The notes beneath the pieces are model-generated. The model was not told the origin of the DNA. It did not search any database and was given only the letters and a program-made list of their open reading frames with translations. The position numbers were made by a program, and so were the translations under genes. A stretch of DNA of 64,000 nucleotides from Cystobacter fuscus (GTDB taxonomy: Bacteria > Myxococcota > Myxococcia > Myxococcales > Myxococcaceae). The stretch covers positions 6,324,001-6,388,000 of the forward strand of contig NZ_CP022098.1 of NCBI RefSeq assembly GCF_002305875.1, in the 5' to 3' direction. Every line of letters begins with the position of its first letter. Positions within the stretch are counted from its first letter, which is position 1. Of the stretch, positions 18,282 through 27,002 are shown in pieces.

Positions 18282-21200
18282 CGCCGCGGGCCGAGGCCCC
18301 CTCGCGCGCCAGCGCGCCGAAGCGGCGGTACAGGGCGGGCACGACGAACATGTTGAGCGCGGTCGAGCTCGACAGGCCGCACAGGATGACGATGGCCATG
18401 GGCGCCTGGATCTCGCTGCCCGGCTCGCCACCGGAGAGCGCGAGGGGCACCAGGCCGAGCCCCGCCGCGAGCGCGGTCATCAGGATGGGCACGAGCCTCT
18501 CCTGGGCGCCGCGCCGGATGGCCTCGTCGATGTTCCGTACGCCCTCCGCGTGGACCAGGTGCCGGATGTGCGAGACGAGCATGATGCCGTTGCGCGTCGC
18601 GATGCCGAACAGCGTGATGAAGCCCACGAGCGACGCGATCGAGAGCACCCCTCCCTGGAGCAGGACGCCGGCCGCGCCTCCGATGAGCGCCAGGGGGAGG
18701 TTCACCATCACCAACACCGCGTCACGCACCGAGCCGAACGCCGTGTACAGCAGCCCGAACATGCCCACGAGGCACGCGAGGCCGAGCAACCCCAGGGTGT
18801 GGGTGGCGCCTTCCGCGCTCTCGAACTGCCCCCCATACACGATCTGGTAGCCGGCCGGCAGGCGCACCGAGCGCTCCACCGCCGTCTGGATGTCGCGCAC
18901 CACGCTCACGACGTCACGCCCCGCGAGATTGCAGCTCACGACGAGCTTGCGCTGCACGTTCTCGCGGCCGATCTCGTTCGGTCCCCGGTCGCGGTGCACG
19001 TGCGCGAGCGCGCGCAACGGAACCCTGGCTCCGCGCGGTGTCGTCACGAGCAGCTCCTGGAGATCCTCGAGGGACTGGACCCGGCTCGGCTCGGTGCGCA
19101 CCACGAGATCGAAGACCGCCTGACCTTCCATCACCTGCGACACGACGTGCACGCCCGAGCCCACCTCCAGCGCGCGCGCGACGTCGGCGACGCGCAGGCC
19201 ATGGCGGGCGATGGCGACGCGATCGAAGCGGACGCGCACGAGGGGGATGTCGGCCTGCTGCTCCCGGGAGAGATCCACCACGCCCGGCACACCGCGCATC
19301 GCGGCCTCGACCTCGGTGCCCACCCGGCGCAGCTCGGCGAGATCGTCTCCGAAGACCTTCACCGCGATGCTCGCCCGCGTGCCGGAGAGCATGTGATCGA
19401 TGCGGTGGGAGATGGGCTGACCGATCGTGATGCTCACCCCCGGCAGCAGCGAGAAGTCCCTCCGCAGGGCCTCGAGGAACTCCTCCCGGGAGCGGTCCGT
19501 CTCGCGCAGGCTCACGTCGAGTTCCGCGGCGTTCACCCCCTGGGCGTGCTCGTCCATTTCGGCGCGTCCCGTACGGCGGGCGACGGAGACCACCTCGGGA
19601 TGCCGCAGGAGGATCTGCTCGAGGCGCCTTCCGGTGGCATCGAACCCGGCGAGCGATGTCCCCGGAAGCGTCACCGCCGCGATGGTCAGCGTGCCCTCAC
19701 GGAACTCCGGGAGGAAGGAGCGGCCCGACAGCGCGAGCGCGGCGCCCGCCGTCGCCAGCAAGGCGAACGAGACCGAGGCCACGAGCCGCCAGCGCTGGAT
19801 GGCGCGCTCGAGCAGCGGCGTGTACCGCTGCTTGAGCCACTGGGACAAGCGCGGCTCGTGCGCGGCGGAGACGGCCTTCGAGCCGGGCAACAGGTAGGAG
19901 CACAGGACCGGGGTGAGCGTCACGGCGACGAAGAGCGAGGCGGCGAGCGAGACCACGTACGCCACGCCGAGCGGCTGCAAGAGACGCCCCTCGACCCCGG
20001 AGAGGAAGAACAGCGGCAGGAAGACGAGCACCACGATGAGCGTCGCGAAGACGATGCTGCCGCGAATCTCCTGGCTGGCGGTGAGGACGATCTCGAGCGC
20101 GGGGCGCCGCGTGTCCTCGGGCAGCAGCGCGTTCTGCCGCAGGCGCCGCACGACGTTCTCGACGTCGATGACCGCGTCGTCCACCAGTTCCCCGACGGCG
20201 ATGGCCATGCCGCCCAGGGTCATGGTGTTGAGGGTCGCGCCGAACGCCGACAACGCGAACACCGCCGTCACGAGCGAGAGCGGAATGGCGATGAGGGTGA
20301 TGGCACTCGCGCGCCCGCTGCGCAGGAAGGCGAGGACGATGAGGAGCACGAGCACGACGCCATCCCGAAGCGCCTCGAGCACGTTGCCAATGGCCACCTC
20401 GATGAAGTCCGCCTGGCGGAAGATGTCGCGCTGGAGGGTCATTCCCTCGGGCAGCGTGCGCGACAGCTCATCGAGCTCCCGGTCGATGCGCCGGGTGAGC
20501 TCCAGGGTGTTGGAGCCCGGTTGTTTCTGCACGCCGACGATGACCGCGGGCTGACCACCGAAGGAGCCCTTCCCCCGGGAGAGCGCGGCGCCCATCCGGA
20601 CCTCGCCGAGGTGACGCACGAGGACGGGCTGCTCCCCCCGCCAGGTGACGAGCGTCTCCGCGACGTCTTCGGGCGTGCGCACTCGGCCGATGCCATGCAC
20701 CAGGTACTCCTGCCCCCCCTCGTTCACGAAGCCCGCCGACACGTTGGCGTTCGTCTCCTCGAGCGCCCGGACCACCTCCCCCACCGTGACCCCCTGGGCC
20801 GCCAGACGCTCGGGCCGGAGCACCACCTCGAACTGCCTGCGCTCGCCACCCGTCACGATGACCTGCGACACACCAGCCACGGCGAGCAGCCGTCTGCGCA
20901 GCGTGAAGTCCGCGAACGCTCGCGCCTCCATCTCCGTCCCGTTCCCGGTCGTCACGGCGAGGAAGAGGATCTCCCCCATGATGGACGAGATGGGGGCGAG
21001 CACCGGCGCTTCGACCTCGGCGGGAAGCGTGTCGCGCACGAGCTGGAGCTTCTCGCTCACGGTCTGCCGCGCGCGGTAGATGTCCGTTCCCCAGTCGAAC
21101 TCGGCGTAGATGACCGAGATGCCCACCCCCGTCGCCGAGCGCACGCGCCTGACTCCCGGCGCACCGTTGAGGGAGGACTCGATGGGCAAGGTCACCCGCG

Positions 21201-21387
21201 TCTCGAGCTCCTCGGGCGCCATGCCGTGCCCCTCGGTGATGACGGTCACCGTGGGCGCCGTGAGATCCGGGAAGACGTCGACCGGCATCCGCGAGGCGGT
21301 GTACGCCCCCCATACGAGCATCACGCTCGCGGCGATGAGCACCGCGAGGCGATGCGAGAGGGAGCCACGAAGAATCGCGTCGATCAT
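18259..21387 (-). CDS. heavy-metal efflux RND pump (CusA/CzcA family)
   Basis: 1042 residues with 12 membrane segments and two large periplasmic loops. The N-terminus fits HME-RND pumps (helix 1 then [18 protein letters not shown]). The charged fourth-helix motif reads [14 protein letters not shown], the proton-relay position of this group. It is the inner-membrane motor of a tripartite metal exporter, with the adaptor and TolC genes directly upstream in the same operon. The metal cannot be read safely from the sequence; the His-rich adaptor suggests Cu, Zn, Ni or Co. Last gene of the operon, 10 bases after the adaptor stop. Confidence 0.92.
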   Translation of the reverse strand: MIDAILRGSLSHRLAVLIAASVMLVWGAYTASRMPVDVFPDLTAPTVTVITEGHGMAPEELETRVTLPIESSLNGAPGVRRVRSATGVGISVIYAEFDWGTDIYRARQTVSEKLQLVRDTLPAEVEAPVLAPISSIMGEILFLAVTTGNGTEMEARAFADFTLRRRLLAVAGVSQVIVTGGERRQFEVVLRPERLAAQGVTVGEVVRALEETNANVSAGFVNEGGQEYLVHGIGRVRTPEDVAETLVTWRGEQPVLVRHLGEVRMGAALSRGKGSFGGQPAVIVGVQKQPGSNTLELTRRIDRELDELSRTLPEGMTLQRDIFRQADFIEVAIGNVLEALRDGVVLVLLIVLAFLRSGRASAITLIAIPLSLVTAVFALSAFGATLNTMTLGGMAIAVGELVDDAVIDVENVVRRLRQNALLPEDTRRPALEIVLTASQEIRGSIVFATLIVVLVFLPLFFLSGVEGRLLQPLGVAYVVSLAASLFVAVTLTPVLCSYLLPGSKAVSAAHEPRLSQWLKQRYTPLLERAIQRWRLVASVSFALLATAGAALALSGRSFLPEFREGTLTIAAVTLPGTSLAGFDATGRRLEQILLRHPEVVSVARRTGRAEMDEHAQGVNAAELDVSLRETDRSREEFLEALRRDFSLLPGVSITIGQPISHRIDHMLSGTRASIAVKVFGDDLAELRRVGTEVEAAMRGVPGVVDLSREQQADIPLVRVRFDRVAIARHGLRVADVARALEVGSGVHVVSQVMEGQAVFDLVVRTEPSRVQSLEDLQELLVTTPRGARVPLRALAHVHRDRGPNEIGRENVQRKLVVSCNLAGRDVVSVVRDIQTAVERSVRLPAGYQIVYGGQFESAEGATHTLGLLGLACLVGMFGLLYTAFGSVRDAVLVMVNLPLALIGGAAGVLLQGGVLSIASLVGFITLFGIATRNGIMLVSHIRHLVHAEGVRNIDEAIRRGAQERLVPILMTALAAGLGLVPLALSGGEPGSEIQAPMAIVILCGLSSSTALNMFVVPALYRRFGALAREGASARGVRPRRAR

Positions 21388-21397
21388 GCTGGCGCCC

Positions 21398-22957
21398 TCA
21401 GTGCGAGTGCCCGTGGGCGGGAATGGAGCCGCTCGACGCGGCGAGCTTCACGGACCATGCGCCGCGCGTGACGACGTGCTCTCCGGTGCGAACGCCACTC
21501 AACACCTCGGCGTGGCCCCGGTCGCGCACCCCGAGGCGCACCACCCGGCGCTCGAAGGACTCTCCCTCGACCTGCACGAAGACGACGGACACGCCGCTGT
21601 CGTCGACCACCGACGACTCCGGCACGGCGAGGGCGCGGCGCTCCTCCCCGTTGACGATGAGGACGCGCGCGAAGGCCCCCACCGCCCACCGGGCCCCCGC
21701 GTTGTCCACCGTGAACACGAGCGGAAGCGTCCGCGTGAGCGGATCGATGACCTGTCCCCGAGTGACCAGTGCATCGGCGGGAAGTTCGATGGCCTCCTCG
21801 CCGCCCTCGACGAGGAACGACGCACCGCGGGGCGTGCCGAGCCGGCCCACGTCGATCTCGGCCACGCGGGCCTCCAGCCAGAGCTGGGTGAGGTCGGTGA
21901 CCCGGAACAGCGGCGCCCCCACCTCGACGAAGGCGCCCGGGGCGACGTGGAGTTCGGTCACGGTGCCCGACAGCGGAGCACGCAGCGCGACCGTGCCCTC
22001 GCCGCCGCCGGCCGTCCGTTGTACGCGGCGGAACTGCTCGAGCCGCCGCCGCGCCGCCGAGAGCGAGGCCTGGGCGTCCTCGGTGGCACGGACCGCCTCC
22101 TCGACACGTCGCTCGGGCACCGCGCCCTCGGCCCGCAGTTTCTCGAGACGTTCGCGCTCGCGCTCCGCGAAGCGCAGCTCCAGGTCCGCGCGCGTGATGG
22201 CGAGTTCGAGGGACGCCACGTCCGCGGCCTCGAGCCGGGGCGCGATCACCCCGAGCGGATCATCGACGGAGACCTGTTCGCCGAGGCGTGGAAAGGCCCT
22301 TCCACTCGTCGCGACCCGGCCCGCGGCGGGCGCCCTCACGAGGACCTCTCCGTCGGACCGGGCACGCACCTCGCCGGTCGCGCGCAGGGTCGGACGCAGG
22401 GCGTGTTCGGAGACGAGCGCGGTCGCGAACTCGATGGGCCATTGCTGCTCCTTGAGGAAGGGGATGCGGCCCGGGGCTTCGGGCTCCTCGGGAATCCCGG
22501 CGCGCGCGGCGGCGGCGCTCTCGAAGACCGTCACGTCGCCGAGATCGTGGTCCGCGGACAGACCCGGCGCGCGGATCTCCACGAGCAGCCGACGCCTGCC
22601 CGTGGCGGCCGGCTTCACCACGGGGCGGAAGATGCCGGGAACCGATGGGCCCTGACTGTCGAAGCGCTCCTCGCCGGAGTCACCCCGCAGCACCACGCTC
22701 ACCCTCCCCTCGGCCAGCGCCGCGAAGCCCTCGAGCTTCGTCACGTGGGCCGCGCAAGGTGATTCCTCACCACGCACCAGCGCGGGCAGCTCGATGAAAA
22801 GCTCACTCGCCTCGGTCCAATGTGTAAACGAGAGCGCGGGCCGCTCGTCCGCCGCGTCATGGCCATGTGCATGACCGTGCCCCACGTCCCCCTCGTGGGA
22901 ATGAGAGTGGCAGGCCGCCACGAGCACGAGCGGCAGGAGAATCATCAGACGTTTCAT
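21398..22957 (-). CDS. RND periplasmic adaptor lipoprotein, His-rich
   Basis: 519 residues. The signal MKRLMILLPLVLVAAC ends in a lipobox, directly followed by a histidine cluster (CHSHSHEGDVGHGHAHGH) that is a probable metal-binding tail. An N-terminal extra domain (about 30-170) precedes the usual membrane-fusion fold: barrel-sandwich VRAPAAGRV, the helical hairpin with LEKLRAEGAVPERRVEEA, and the second half ALRAPLSGTVTELHVAPGAFV. It bridges the RND pump and TolC in the periplasm. Its ATG overlaps the TolC stop (ATGA at 22954-22957). Confidence 0.9.
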   Translation of the reverse strand: MKRLMILLPLVLVAACHSHSHEGDVGHGHAHGHDAADERPALSFTHWTEASELFIELPALVRGEESPCAAHVTKLEGFAALAEGRVSVVLRGDSGEERFDSQGPSVPGIFRPVVKPAATGRRRLLVEIRAPGLSADHDLGDVTVFESAAAARAGIPEEPEAPGRIPFLKEQQWPIEFATALVSEHALRPTLRATGEVRARSDGEVLVRAPAAGRVATSGRAFPRLGEQVSVDDPLGVIAPRLEAADVASLELAITRADLELRFAERERERLEKLRAEGAVPERRVEEAVRATEDAQASLSAARRRLEQFRRVQRTAGGGEGTVALRAPLSGTVTELHVAPGAFVEVGAPLFRVTDLTQLWLEARVAEIDVGRLGTPRGASFLVEGGEEAIELPADALVTRGQVIDPLTRTLPLVFTVDNAGARWAVGAFARVLIVNGEERRALAVPESSVVDDSGVSVVFVQVEGESFERRVVRLGVRDRGHAEVLSGVRTGEHVVTRGAWSVKLAASSGSIPAHGHSH

Positions 22958-24195
22958 GGCAACCCAGCTCCCGTGAGCCGATCCAGCTCGATGCGCGCCC
23001 GGCGCGCGGCGTGCGCCATGTCGAGCGCGGTGAGGGAATCGTCCGTGGCGCCCCGGTGGGCATCGAGCAGCTCGAGCAGCCCCAACTCCCCGCCCTCGTA
23101 CCCCGCGGAAGCGATGCGTACGAGTTCACCGGAAACCTCGGTGGTGCGCTCGTGGAACTCCGAGGCCGCGCGGCGCAACCGGACGGCTTCCGCCCGCGCG
23201 CCCGCCAACTCCCCGTCGAGTTCCGATTCGAGCAGCGCGCGCCGCCCTCGCGCGGCCTGGGCCTCGCCCGCCGCGACACGGGCGAGCCCCGACGCTCGAT
23301 CCCACAGGGGAAGGGACAAGGACGCCCCGAACAGGAAGCCATCGGTGCGCCCCTGGCCTCCGAGATCCACGCCCTTCCAGCCGCCTTCGAGCAGCAGGTC
23401 CGGTGCCCACCAACGAGAAGCCGCCCGCCGCTCGAGCGTGGCGGCCTCGAGGCGCAGATCGAGCGCCAGCAGATCGGGACGCGAGCCGTTCGAGGCGCGC
23501 AGGGCCAGCAACTCCGCGGGCTCCGTGTCGGGCAGGAGTGTTCCCGTCACGGTCATCGTCGAGGCATCGGCGCCGAGGAGCGCCTGGAGCCGTGCCCGTG
23601 CCCGCTCGAGCGCGGCTCGCTCCGTTTCCAGCCGGCCCATCGCCACGGCGCGCTCCCGCTCGACACGCCTCCGGTCGTACGTCGCGGCATCACCTCGTTG
23701 CTCACGGCGCGTCACGAAGGTCAGCGCCTGCTCGATCCGGCCGCCCCACCCCTCCAGCGCGTTGATCCGGGCCTGCCGATAGAGCACCTCGTGGAAGCGC
23801 AGACGGGCCTGCGCGGCGACCGACAGCCCGGTGGCCTCACCCTCCCGCCGTGCGGCACGTGCTCGCGCCCCGCCGGCCTCGCCCTGGAGCGCGCGCCGGG
23901 CCCCGAGGTCGAGAGCCTGGGACAGCGAGACATAGTCCTCACGCGACCCGGAAGCGCCGAAGGTCTGCTCACGCATGTACGCGAGCTGCGGATTGGGATA
24001 CGCGCCCGCGGCCCATCCACGTCCCTCTTCGGCGGTGACATCTCCCTCGAGGGTGTCGCGCAGGGGGGCTCGGCGAAGCGCACGGGCCACGGCCTCGCGC
24101 TCGGTGAGCACCGGGCCCGGCTCGGGCTCCTGTGCCTCCGCGCCCGCGGCGAACACGAGGACGAGCCAGAGGCCCACCAAAAACCGAGCGACCAT
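22954..24195 (-). CDS. TolC-family outer membrane channel protein
   Basis: 413 residues from ATG 24195: signal peptide VARFLVGLWLVLVFAAGAEA, then the repeated long helices of the OMF family with two halves (LSQALDLGARRALQ... and the second-half equivalent LSLPLWDRASGLARVAAGEAQ). It forms the trimeric exit duct of the metal efflux system. An ATG at 24240 is also in frame, but a GGAA run lies before 24195 and the signal peptide starts there. Stop overlaps the adaptor start by four bases; the upstream gene is the M56 protease. Confidence 0.87.
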   Translation of the reverse strand: MVARFLVGLWLVLVFAAGAEAQEPEPGPVLTEREAVARALRRAPLRDTLEGDVTAEEGRGWAAGAYPNPQLAYMREQTFGASGSREDYVSLSQALDLGARRALQGEAGGARARAARREGEATGLSVAAQARLRFHEVLYRQARINALEGWGGRIEQALTFVTRREQRGDAATYDRRRVERERAVAMGRLETERAALERARARLQALLGADASTMTVTGTLLPDTEPAELLALRASNGSRPDLLALDLRLEAATLERRAASRWWAPDLLLEGGWKGVDLGGQGRTDGFLFGASLSLPLWDRASGLARVAAGEAQAARGRRALLESELDGELAGARAEAVRLRRAASEFHERTTEVSGELVRIASAGYEGGELGLLELLDAHRGATDDSLTALDMAHAARRARIELDRLTGAGLP

Positions 24196-24246
24196 CGGTT
24201 TTCCACGCGGACGAAGACGGATCAGGCGAACGAGGGCCATGGCAGG

Positions 24247-25242
24247 TCAGTGCGCGACGACGGAGAGAAGGGATTCGGTGAGGTGGTGCAACCCGGCGGA
24301 AGTACCGAGGACTCCCACGAGCGCGGCGACGAGACAGAGCGCCACCCCGCGCAGCGACCTCGAGGGCGCGGGCTCGGCGAGCAACGACTCCACGCGCCGC
24401 TCCACCGCGCATTGCCCGAACGCGACGGCCACGGGAGCGAGCCGTCCAGCCACCACGTGTCGTGTCGCGCGCTCGACGCGGAGGATCGCGGACGCCACGG
24501 CGATGCGATCGCCCACGGCGCTGGCGGCGTCTTCGTCGCAGGCCTGCTCGGCGGCGATCTCCAGTTCGCGCACGAGCCAGCGCGCCACCGGGGGCAGGTG
24601 AAACACACCCAACGCGCGCACGAGGCTGGCGACGAGGGCATCGCGGCGGCGCGCATGGGCCCGCTCGTGGGCCAGGACGATGGCGCGCTCTTCCTCGCCG
24701 AGCGAGTCGAGCAGCCCGCGTGACAGGAAGACCCGGGGGCGCAAGAGGCCCGCCGTCAGGCACACGGGCCGCGAGGTCTCGATCACGGTGACGCCCAGCT
24801 CGTGGCGTGGCTCGCCGGTCCTCGCGAGGGCACCGAGCACGCGCACCGCGCGCACCACGTCCAGGGCTCCGAGGGCCGCGCGCAGCGAGACGTGGCTCAC
24901 GACGAAGACGAGCCCCAGCACCCAGGCCAGGTGGATTCCGCTCCTGGGCAGATGGATGAAGCACAGGTGCGCGTGCCCATCGTCATGCGTGGCGCAATGG
25001 TCGAGACGCGGCACCACGAGCGAGAGCAGCGACGGAAGGCTCGCGGACAGCATCAGCGCGAGCGCCGTGAGGATTGGCAGTACCGCCAACAAGACGAGGA
25101 AACGATGACGGGCCCTCGGTTCCCAGCGCGACAACCGGGAGGCGAAGACGCGCGCGCCCAGGGCCGAGAGGAGCGAGCCCAGGGCGAGGAACACGACCGC
25201 CGCCAGCAGGAAGAACTGCGCGCTGTGCAGACCAGGGCTCAT
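24247..25242 (-). CDS. M56 (BlaR1/MecR1-like) membrane metalloprotease without sensor domain
   Basis: 331 residues. Multiple membrane helices flank a cytoplasmic zinc-protease part with HExxH in VLAHERAHARRRD and the downstream acidic ligand region EIAAEQACDEDAAS, the BlaR1 gluzincin pattern. The family normally ends in a penicillin-binding sensor, which is absent here. Instead the loop between early helices carries a His/Cys cluster (HCATHDDGHAHLCFIH). I infer that it senses a metal and cleaves the BlaI-like repressor encoded upstream. Its start codon overlaps the repressor stop (ATGA at 25239-25242). Confidence 0.85.
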   Translation of the reverse strand: MSPGLHSAQFFLLAAVVFLALGSLLSALGARVFASRLSRWEPRARHRFLVLLAVLPILTALALMLSASLPSLLSLVVPRLDHCATHDDGHAHLCFIHLPRSGIHLAWVLGLVFVVSHVSLRAALGALDVVRAVRVLGALARTGEPRHELGVTVIETSRPVCLTAGLLRPRVFLSRGLLDSLGEEERAIVLAHERAHARRRDALVASLVRALGVFHLPPVARWLVRELEIAAEQACDEDAASAVGDRIAVASAILRVERATRHVVAGRLAPVAVAFGQCAVERRVESLLAEPAPSRSLRGVALCLVAALVGVLGTSAGLHHLTESLLSVVAH

Positions 25243-25652
25243 CGTGGGCCCCGCTCGAGTTTCCGCCGCCGCTCCGCGACGAGCGCCTCCAGGCGCTCGA
25301 GGTGCTCCAGCCCCGCGCGCTCGGTGACATCGACGAACGCCGACACCACGGCCTCGGCCTGCCCATCCATCAAGCCGCCGACGAGCTCGCCCACGAGATC
25401 ACGATGGAACTCCTCGCGGCTCACCCGGGCCTTGTACACATGGGCGTGGCTGACCTTGTCCCGTTCGAGCAGCCCCTTCTCGAAGAGGCGCTTGAGCGTC
25501 GACTGGATCGTGTTGAGCGTGATCCCCCGCCGCTTGCCGAGCGCCACGTGAACGGACTTCGCGTCGCCTTCTCCCCCCGACCACAGGTGATTCATCACGG
25601 CGGCTTCGAGCTCACCGAGGAGAGGCGGACGAACGGGACCGGAGGAACTCAC
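25239..25652 (-). CDS. BlaI/MecI/CopY-family repressor
   Basis: 137 residues from GTG 25652. Winged-helix DNA-binding part: LLGELEAAVMNHLW, then ITLNTIQSTLKRLFEKGLLERDK, a textbook BlaI recognition helix and wing, followed by a dimerisation helix (REEFHRDLVGELVGGLMDG) that holds the usual protease cleavage area. It heads the five-gene metal efflux operon and probably represses it. The GTG lies about 8 bases after a good -10 element, so the mRNA may be leaderless; an ATG at 25688 would sit inside the promoter. Confidence 0.87.
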   Translation of the reverse strand: MSSSGPVRPPLLGELEAAVMNHLWSGGEGDAKSVHVALGKRRGITLNTIQSTLKRLFEKGLLERDKVSHAHVYKARVSREEFHRDLVGELVGGLMDGQAEAVVSAFVDVTERAGLEHLERLEALVAERRRKLERGPR

Positions 25653-25659
25653 GTCCAGA

Positions 25660-25693
25660 ACGGTACGGGAACAAAAACCGATCGTCAATCGGT
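25660..25693 (-). promoter_or_regulatory. promoter and operator of the metal efflux operon
   Basis: Read on the minus strand: -35 TTGACG (25688-25683), a 17-base spacer, and -10 TACCGT (25665-25660). A 17-base dyad, ACCGAT-CGTCA-ATCGGT (25677-25693), overlaps the -35 element and is flanked by GAACA and TGTTC, the expected place for a repressor to block transcription. The elements are seen directly; regulation by the BlaI-like protein is inferred. Confidence 0.65.
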
Positions 25694-25737
25694 GTTCCCC
25701 GCCCCCTGGAGTACGAACGACATCCCCTTCTCATCCA

Positions 25738-25758
25738 TCGAGACTCTTTTTCTCTCGA
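25738..25758. promoter_or_regulatory. inverted repeat upstream of the M91 effector genes
   Basis: TCGAGA (25738-25743) and TCTCGA (25753-25758) are perfect inverted copies around a T-rich 9-base spacer. The site lies 57 bases before the first M91 gene and could be an operator for it. No convincing -35/-10 pair was identified for that gene. Confidence 0.35.
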
Positions 25759-25814
25759 GGAAGTAAAGAGGCCGGGCACACACCTTTCGCCCCGCGACGA
25801 GCGACAATGCTCTC

Positions 25815-26999
25815 ATGTTGAAAGTCAACCGGCCGAACGTCAGCACCGCCCCCTCGCCGACGACCCCGACGGCTCGCAGCGCGCCGTCCTCGCCGACTGC
25901 TCCCACTTCACCCTCGGCGCCCACCCAGCGCACCAGCGCCACGGGCCCCACTCCCCCGCCCCCGGTCACCGATTCGCTCTCCACGACCATGCGGCCCTCG
26001 GCCAGGGGTGGCGTCAACCTGAGCGGCACCACCGCCCCTCCCCCCGCGCCGCCTCTCCCGCCGCGGCCCGCCGTGACCACCGCGCCCGGCCAGCCTCCCC
26101 GGAGCGTGAACGCCTCGCTCCAGGACGAACTCAATCGGGCGTCGCTCAAGCCGGCGGACCACGGTGTCGTGCATCCGGACCTGCCGGGCATCCGCACCCG
26201 CCGGGAGCCGTTTTCACAGCCCCATGAGTTCGCCGACTTCACGCGCGACGCCCGGGCCTCCACGCACCGGCTGATGGAGAATCCCACCGGTCAGGAGATG
26301 CTGACGGACATCAACAACAAGACCGGGCAGCTCAACCCCGGCGCCACGGGGACGGCCCAGAAACCGCTGACGGCCGTGGACATCCACTCCAGCAACAAGA
26401 TGACCCATTCCCCCCGGGTCTCGGGAAACACGGCCGAGGAGAAGCTCGCGTCCGCGAAGCCCGCGTACCGCTTCGATGGCCAGCCCGGCACGGGCGCCGC
26501 CAGCACCGTCAAATACAATCCGAACGCGGGAAGGAGCGATCCCGGGGACGTGGCGCTGCGTCCCGGGGACTTCCGCGCCAACAGCCTGGGGCACGAGATG
26601 GTTCACGCCCATCGCGCGGCCCATGGCCTCCAGGTCCCCCCGCTGGAAGCCAGCAAGCATGCCCAGAACTCCATGCTCAAGAAGTACGATCCCCAGACTC
26701 CAGGGGACGTGAACTACCCCAAGCAGGTCATCAATCAGCACGCCCTCCTCAAGGAGGAGTTCGAGACGGTGGGCCTCCAGCGCACTCCGGGCCATCCCGA
26801 TGCTCCGACGGAGAAAAAGATCCGCAAGGAGCTCGGGATGCCCCCGCGCACGAACTACTCGGGCGAGGTTCCCGGAGGCGCCAACCATCAAGAGCTGCAG
26901 CGGGTCGACGAGGCGCTCGACAACCGGCTCGGTGTCTCGAAGCGGTTCAACCTGACGGATTCGCCGGTCACCAAGATCGTCAACCATTTGGAGAAGTGA
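25815..26999 (+). CDS. M91 (NleD/XopG-like) zinc metalloprotease effector, copy 1
   Basis: 394 residues. Residues 1-95 are Pro/Ser/Thr-rich and disordered, starting with KVNRPNVS. The C-terminal half matches the peptidase M91 effector family: VKYNPN strand, zinc site LGHEMVHAHRAAHG (HExxH), and downstream LLKEEFETVGLQ plus KKIRKELGMPPRTNY, the conserved Glu-containing segment seen in XopG/HopH/NleD. In plant and animal pathogens these type III effectors cut host proteins. No signal peptide is visible, so an export machine would be needed. A close paralogue starts 3 bases after its stop. Start at ATG 25815 fits the paralogue's start; the Shine-Dalgarno site is poor. Confidence 0.78.
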   Translation: MLKVNRPNVSTAPSPTTPTARSAPSSPTAPTSPSAPTQRTSATGPTPPPPVTDSLSTTMRPSARGGVNLSGTTAPPPAPPLPPRPAVTTAPGQPPRSVNASLQDELNRASLKPADHGVVHPDLPGIRTRREPFSQPHEFADFTRDARASTHRLMENPTGQEMLTDINNKTGQLNPGATGTAQKPLTAVDIHSSNKMTHSPRVSGNTAEEKLASAKPAYRFDGQPGTGAASTVKYNPNAGRSDPGDVALRPGDFRANSLGHEMVHAHRAAHGLQVPPLEASKHAQNSMLKKYDPQTPGDVNYPKQVINQHALLKEEFETVGLQRTPGHPDAPTEKKIRKELGMPPRTNYSGEVPGGANHQELQRVDEALDNRLGVSKRFNLTDSPVTKIVNHLEK

Positions 27000-27002
27000 C
27001 TC

